A DNA stretch of 6,334 nt. It comes from Patescibacteria group bacterium (GTDB lineage: Bacteria; Patescibacteriota; JABMPQ01; JAHIRA01). The stretch spans positions 1 to 6,334 of the forward strand of contig JAHIRA010000152.1 in NCBI GenBank assembly GCA_018818905.1. The letters are read 5' to 3'. Made by a program: the position numbers and the translations under genes. Positions 4,801 to 6,334 of the stretch are shown piece by piece (position 1 is the stretch's first letter; every line of letters starts with the position of its first letter). A model generated the notes under the pieces. The model was not told the origin of the DNA. It worked only from the letters and a program-made list of their open reading frames with translations, and searched no databases.

Positions 4801-6334
4801 GTGACAAAAAATACCAAACCCAAAAAAGTACTTATTCTAGGTTCCGGGGGGCTCAGAATTGGCCAGGCTGGTGAGTTTGACTATTCTGGTTCTCAGGCCA
4901 TCAAGGCTATGAAAGAAGAAGGCGTCAAGACAGTTCTAATTAATCCCAATATCGCGACTATTCAGACCAGTGAAGACATGGCTGACAAAGTTTTCTTCCT
5001 TCCGGTCACAGCCGAGTTTGTTGAAAAAATTATTAAGGACGAGAAAATTGACAGTATTTTACTAGCTTTTGGTGGTCAAACTGCTCTAAATGTTGGTCTA
5101 GAGTTGTATCGATCTGGTTTTCTAAAGAAGAGCCGAGTGCAGGTTTTGGGCACGAGTCCAGAAACAATTCTAGAAACTGAAGACCGTGATGCTTTTGTCA
5201 AAAAATTGGATGAGATTGATGTTTTGACTCCGGTTAGTCAGGCGGTAGAAACCATCAAGGATGGTTTAGCGGCCGGAAAGGAAATTGGTTTTCCCATTAT
5301 GATCCGAAGCGCCTATTCTCTGGGTGGTCAAGGCTCCAAGAGGTGTGTTGATGTCAAGGACCTTAAGAAATCACTAGAGGTTGCTCTATCCAATTCCCCT
5401 CAGGTTTTGGTCGAGGAGTACCTCGAAGGTTGGAAAGAAATTGAGTACGAGGTGGTTAGAGACAAATATGACAACTGCATTACTGTGTGTAACATGGAGA
5501 ATTTTGATCCCATGGGTATTCATACCGGTGAAAGCATTGTGGTTGCCCCCTCTCAAACTCTCAATAACCACGAATATCATTTTCTAAGAGAAATAGCTAC
5601 CAGAACGATTCGTCATCTTGGAGTTGTTGGTGAATGCAATATTCAATATGCTTTTAATCCAAAAAACGGAGATTACAGAGTTATTGAGGTTAATGCTCGA
5701 CTCTCGAGGTCATCAGCCCTAGCTTCAAAAGCAACTGGGTATCCGCTAGCCTTTGTTGCTGCCAAGCTAGCTCTTGGCTATGGTTTGACAGAAGTTGAGA
5801 ATTCAATTACCAAAGTTACAAAATCTTGTTTTGAACCTGCTCTGGATTATATTGTGGTTAAAGTTCCCAGGTGGGATCTCAAGAAGTTTAAGGCCAGTGA
5901 CAGAAGGATCGGTACAGAAATGAAAAGCGTTGGTGAAATTATGGCTATTGGCCGGACCTTCGAGGAAGCTCTACAGAAGGCCCTCAGAATGCTTAATATT
6001 GGGGTTGAAGGATTGGTCCTTAATGATCTAAAGATTGAGGACTACAAAGAACAGATTTCAAATCCAACTGAAACTAGAGTCTTTGCGATTGCCGAAGCTT
6101 TTGATCGTGGTATGAGTATAGATGAAATCCACGACCTTTCAAAGATCGATAAATGGTTTCTGGCCAAGTGTCAAAATATTATCGAGGTCAAAAAGGAGCT
6201 CAAAAGTAAGGGCCTGGAAAAAGAATCAGTACTTAGGGCCAAAAGATTGGGGTTTTCTGATGTCCAAATAGGGGAGTTATTATCAAAGCATCATCTCGAA
6301 ATTAGAAAATATCGTCATAAAAATAGTATCAGGC
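4801..6334 (+). CDS. carB: Carbamoyl-phosphate synthase large subunit, N-terminal half (partial, 3' end outside window)
   Basis: CarB makes carbamoyl phosphate from bicarbonate, two ATP and the ammonia supplied by CarA. The window holds 511 of roughly 1070 residues: the carboxyphosphate-forming half and part of the helical oligomerization domain. Visible landmarks are KVLILGSGGLRIGQAGEFDY (9-28), INPNIAT, the ATP-grasp Arg169, the Gly-rich loop GGQGSK (175-180), EEYLEGWKEIEYEVVRD (205-221), MGIHTGESIVVAPSQTL, and the metal/ATP ligands Gln282, Glu296, Asn298 and Arg300 in NIQYAF and VIEVNARLSRSSALASKATG. RAKRLGFSD and EIRKYR lie near the window end. The first ATP site looks complete except for Lys180, where a Gly is usual. 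The overall style resembles Bacteroidetes CarB and eukaryotic CAD. The GTG start comes four codons after the in-frame carA stop; no other start is possible nearby and no Shine-Dalgarno is seen. The second ATP site and the allosteric domain are outside the window. Confidence 0.95.
   Translation, partial: MTKNTKPKKVLILGSGGLRIGQAGEFDYSGSQAIKAMKEEGVKTVLINPNIATIQTSEDMADKVFFLPVTAEFVEKIIKDEKIDSILLAFGGQTALNVGLELYRSGFLKKSRVQVLGTSPETILETEDRDAFVKKLDEIDVLTPVSQAVETIKDGLAAGKEIGFPIMIRSAYSLGGQGSKRCVDVKDLKKSLEVALSNSPQVLVEEYLEGWKEIEYEVVRDKYDNCITVCNMENFDPMGIHTGESIVVAPSQTLNNHEYHFLREIATRTIRHLGVVGECNIQYAFNPKNGDYRVIEVNARLSRSSALASKATGYPLAFVAAKLALGYGLTEVENSITKVTKSCFEPALDYIVVKVPRWDLKKFKASDRRIGTEMKSVGEIMAIGRTFEEALQKALRMLNIGVEGLVLNDLKIEDYKEQISNPTETRVFAIAEAFDRGMSIDEIHDLSKIDKWFLAKCQNIIEVKKELKSKGLEKESVLRAKRLGFSDVQIGELLSKHHLEIRKYRHKNSIR

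Noticed and set aside
4846..4851. Run of six G in early carB as a possible frameshift site
   Set aside because: The run encodes Gly16-Gly17 of the conserved GSGGLRIGQ block, and the frame stays correct on both sides.
5381..5587. Short open frames on both strands within carB
   Set aside because: The carB frame is intact and strongly conserved through this segment, so these are shadows.
1..6334. TGA recoding as in Gracilibacteria/SR1
   Set aside because: TGA ends aspS and rluB at the expected C-termini and does not occur inside any conserved frame.

Overview
The window is a stretch of ordinary, tightly packed bacterial housekeeping genes, all on the + strand, with AT-rich codon use (many AGA, AAA and TTT codons) and no sign of mobile DNA, CRISPR arrays or RNA genes. 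TGA appears only as a stop (ends of aspS and rluB), so the code looks standard. The style of the AspRS C-terminus, the DUF2330-type membrane protein, the compressed gene junctions and a TTGAAT / TGnTAGAAT promoter together suggest a member of the Candidate Phyla Radiation (Patescibacteria, perhaps a Parcubacteria-like lineage). This is an inference from gene style, not a proof. The carAB pair resembles, from memory, the Bacteroidetes/eukaryotic CAD type of carbamoyl-phosphate synthetase. The promoter is not of Bacteroidetes type, which argues against that phylum as host.

Layout. Positions 1-3600 hold a five-gene run: the 3' end of aspS (aspartyl-tRNA synthetase), a DUF2330-like secreted or membrane protein, scpA, scpB and an rluB/rsuA-family pseudouridine synthase. 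Each gene overlaps the next, by 4, 1, 8 and 8 bases, so the run is almost certainly one transcript with translational coupling. Positions 3601-3726 form the only real intergenic gap. It contains a good sigma-70-type promoter with an extended -10, a small inverted repeat in its spacer, and a hairpin followed by six T. The hairpin can end the upstream transcript while abutting the carA -10 box. Positions 3727-6334 hold carA (complete) and carB (first 511 codons, running off the window), 12 bases apart and in the same reading frame.

Functionally, ScpA and ScpB are the kleisin and kite subunits of the SMC chromosome-condensation complex. The RluB-type enzyme modifies 23S or 16S rRNA. CarA and CarB together make carbamoyl phosphate from glutamine, bicarbonate and ATP for pyrimidine and/or arginine synthesis. 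The DUF2330 protein is the only gene of unknown function.

No undescribed multi-gene system is visible. The points most worth a second look are the complete lack of Shine-Dalgarno sequences at six starts that are each fixed by a close upstream in-frame stop, the promoter/terminator overlap before carA, a Lys in the glycine-rich ATP loop of CarB, and the origin of carAB.
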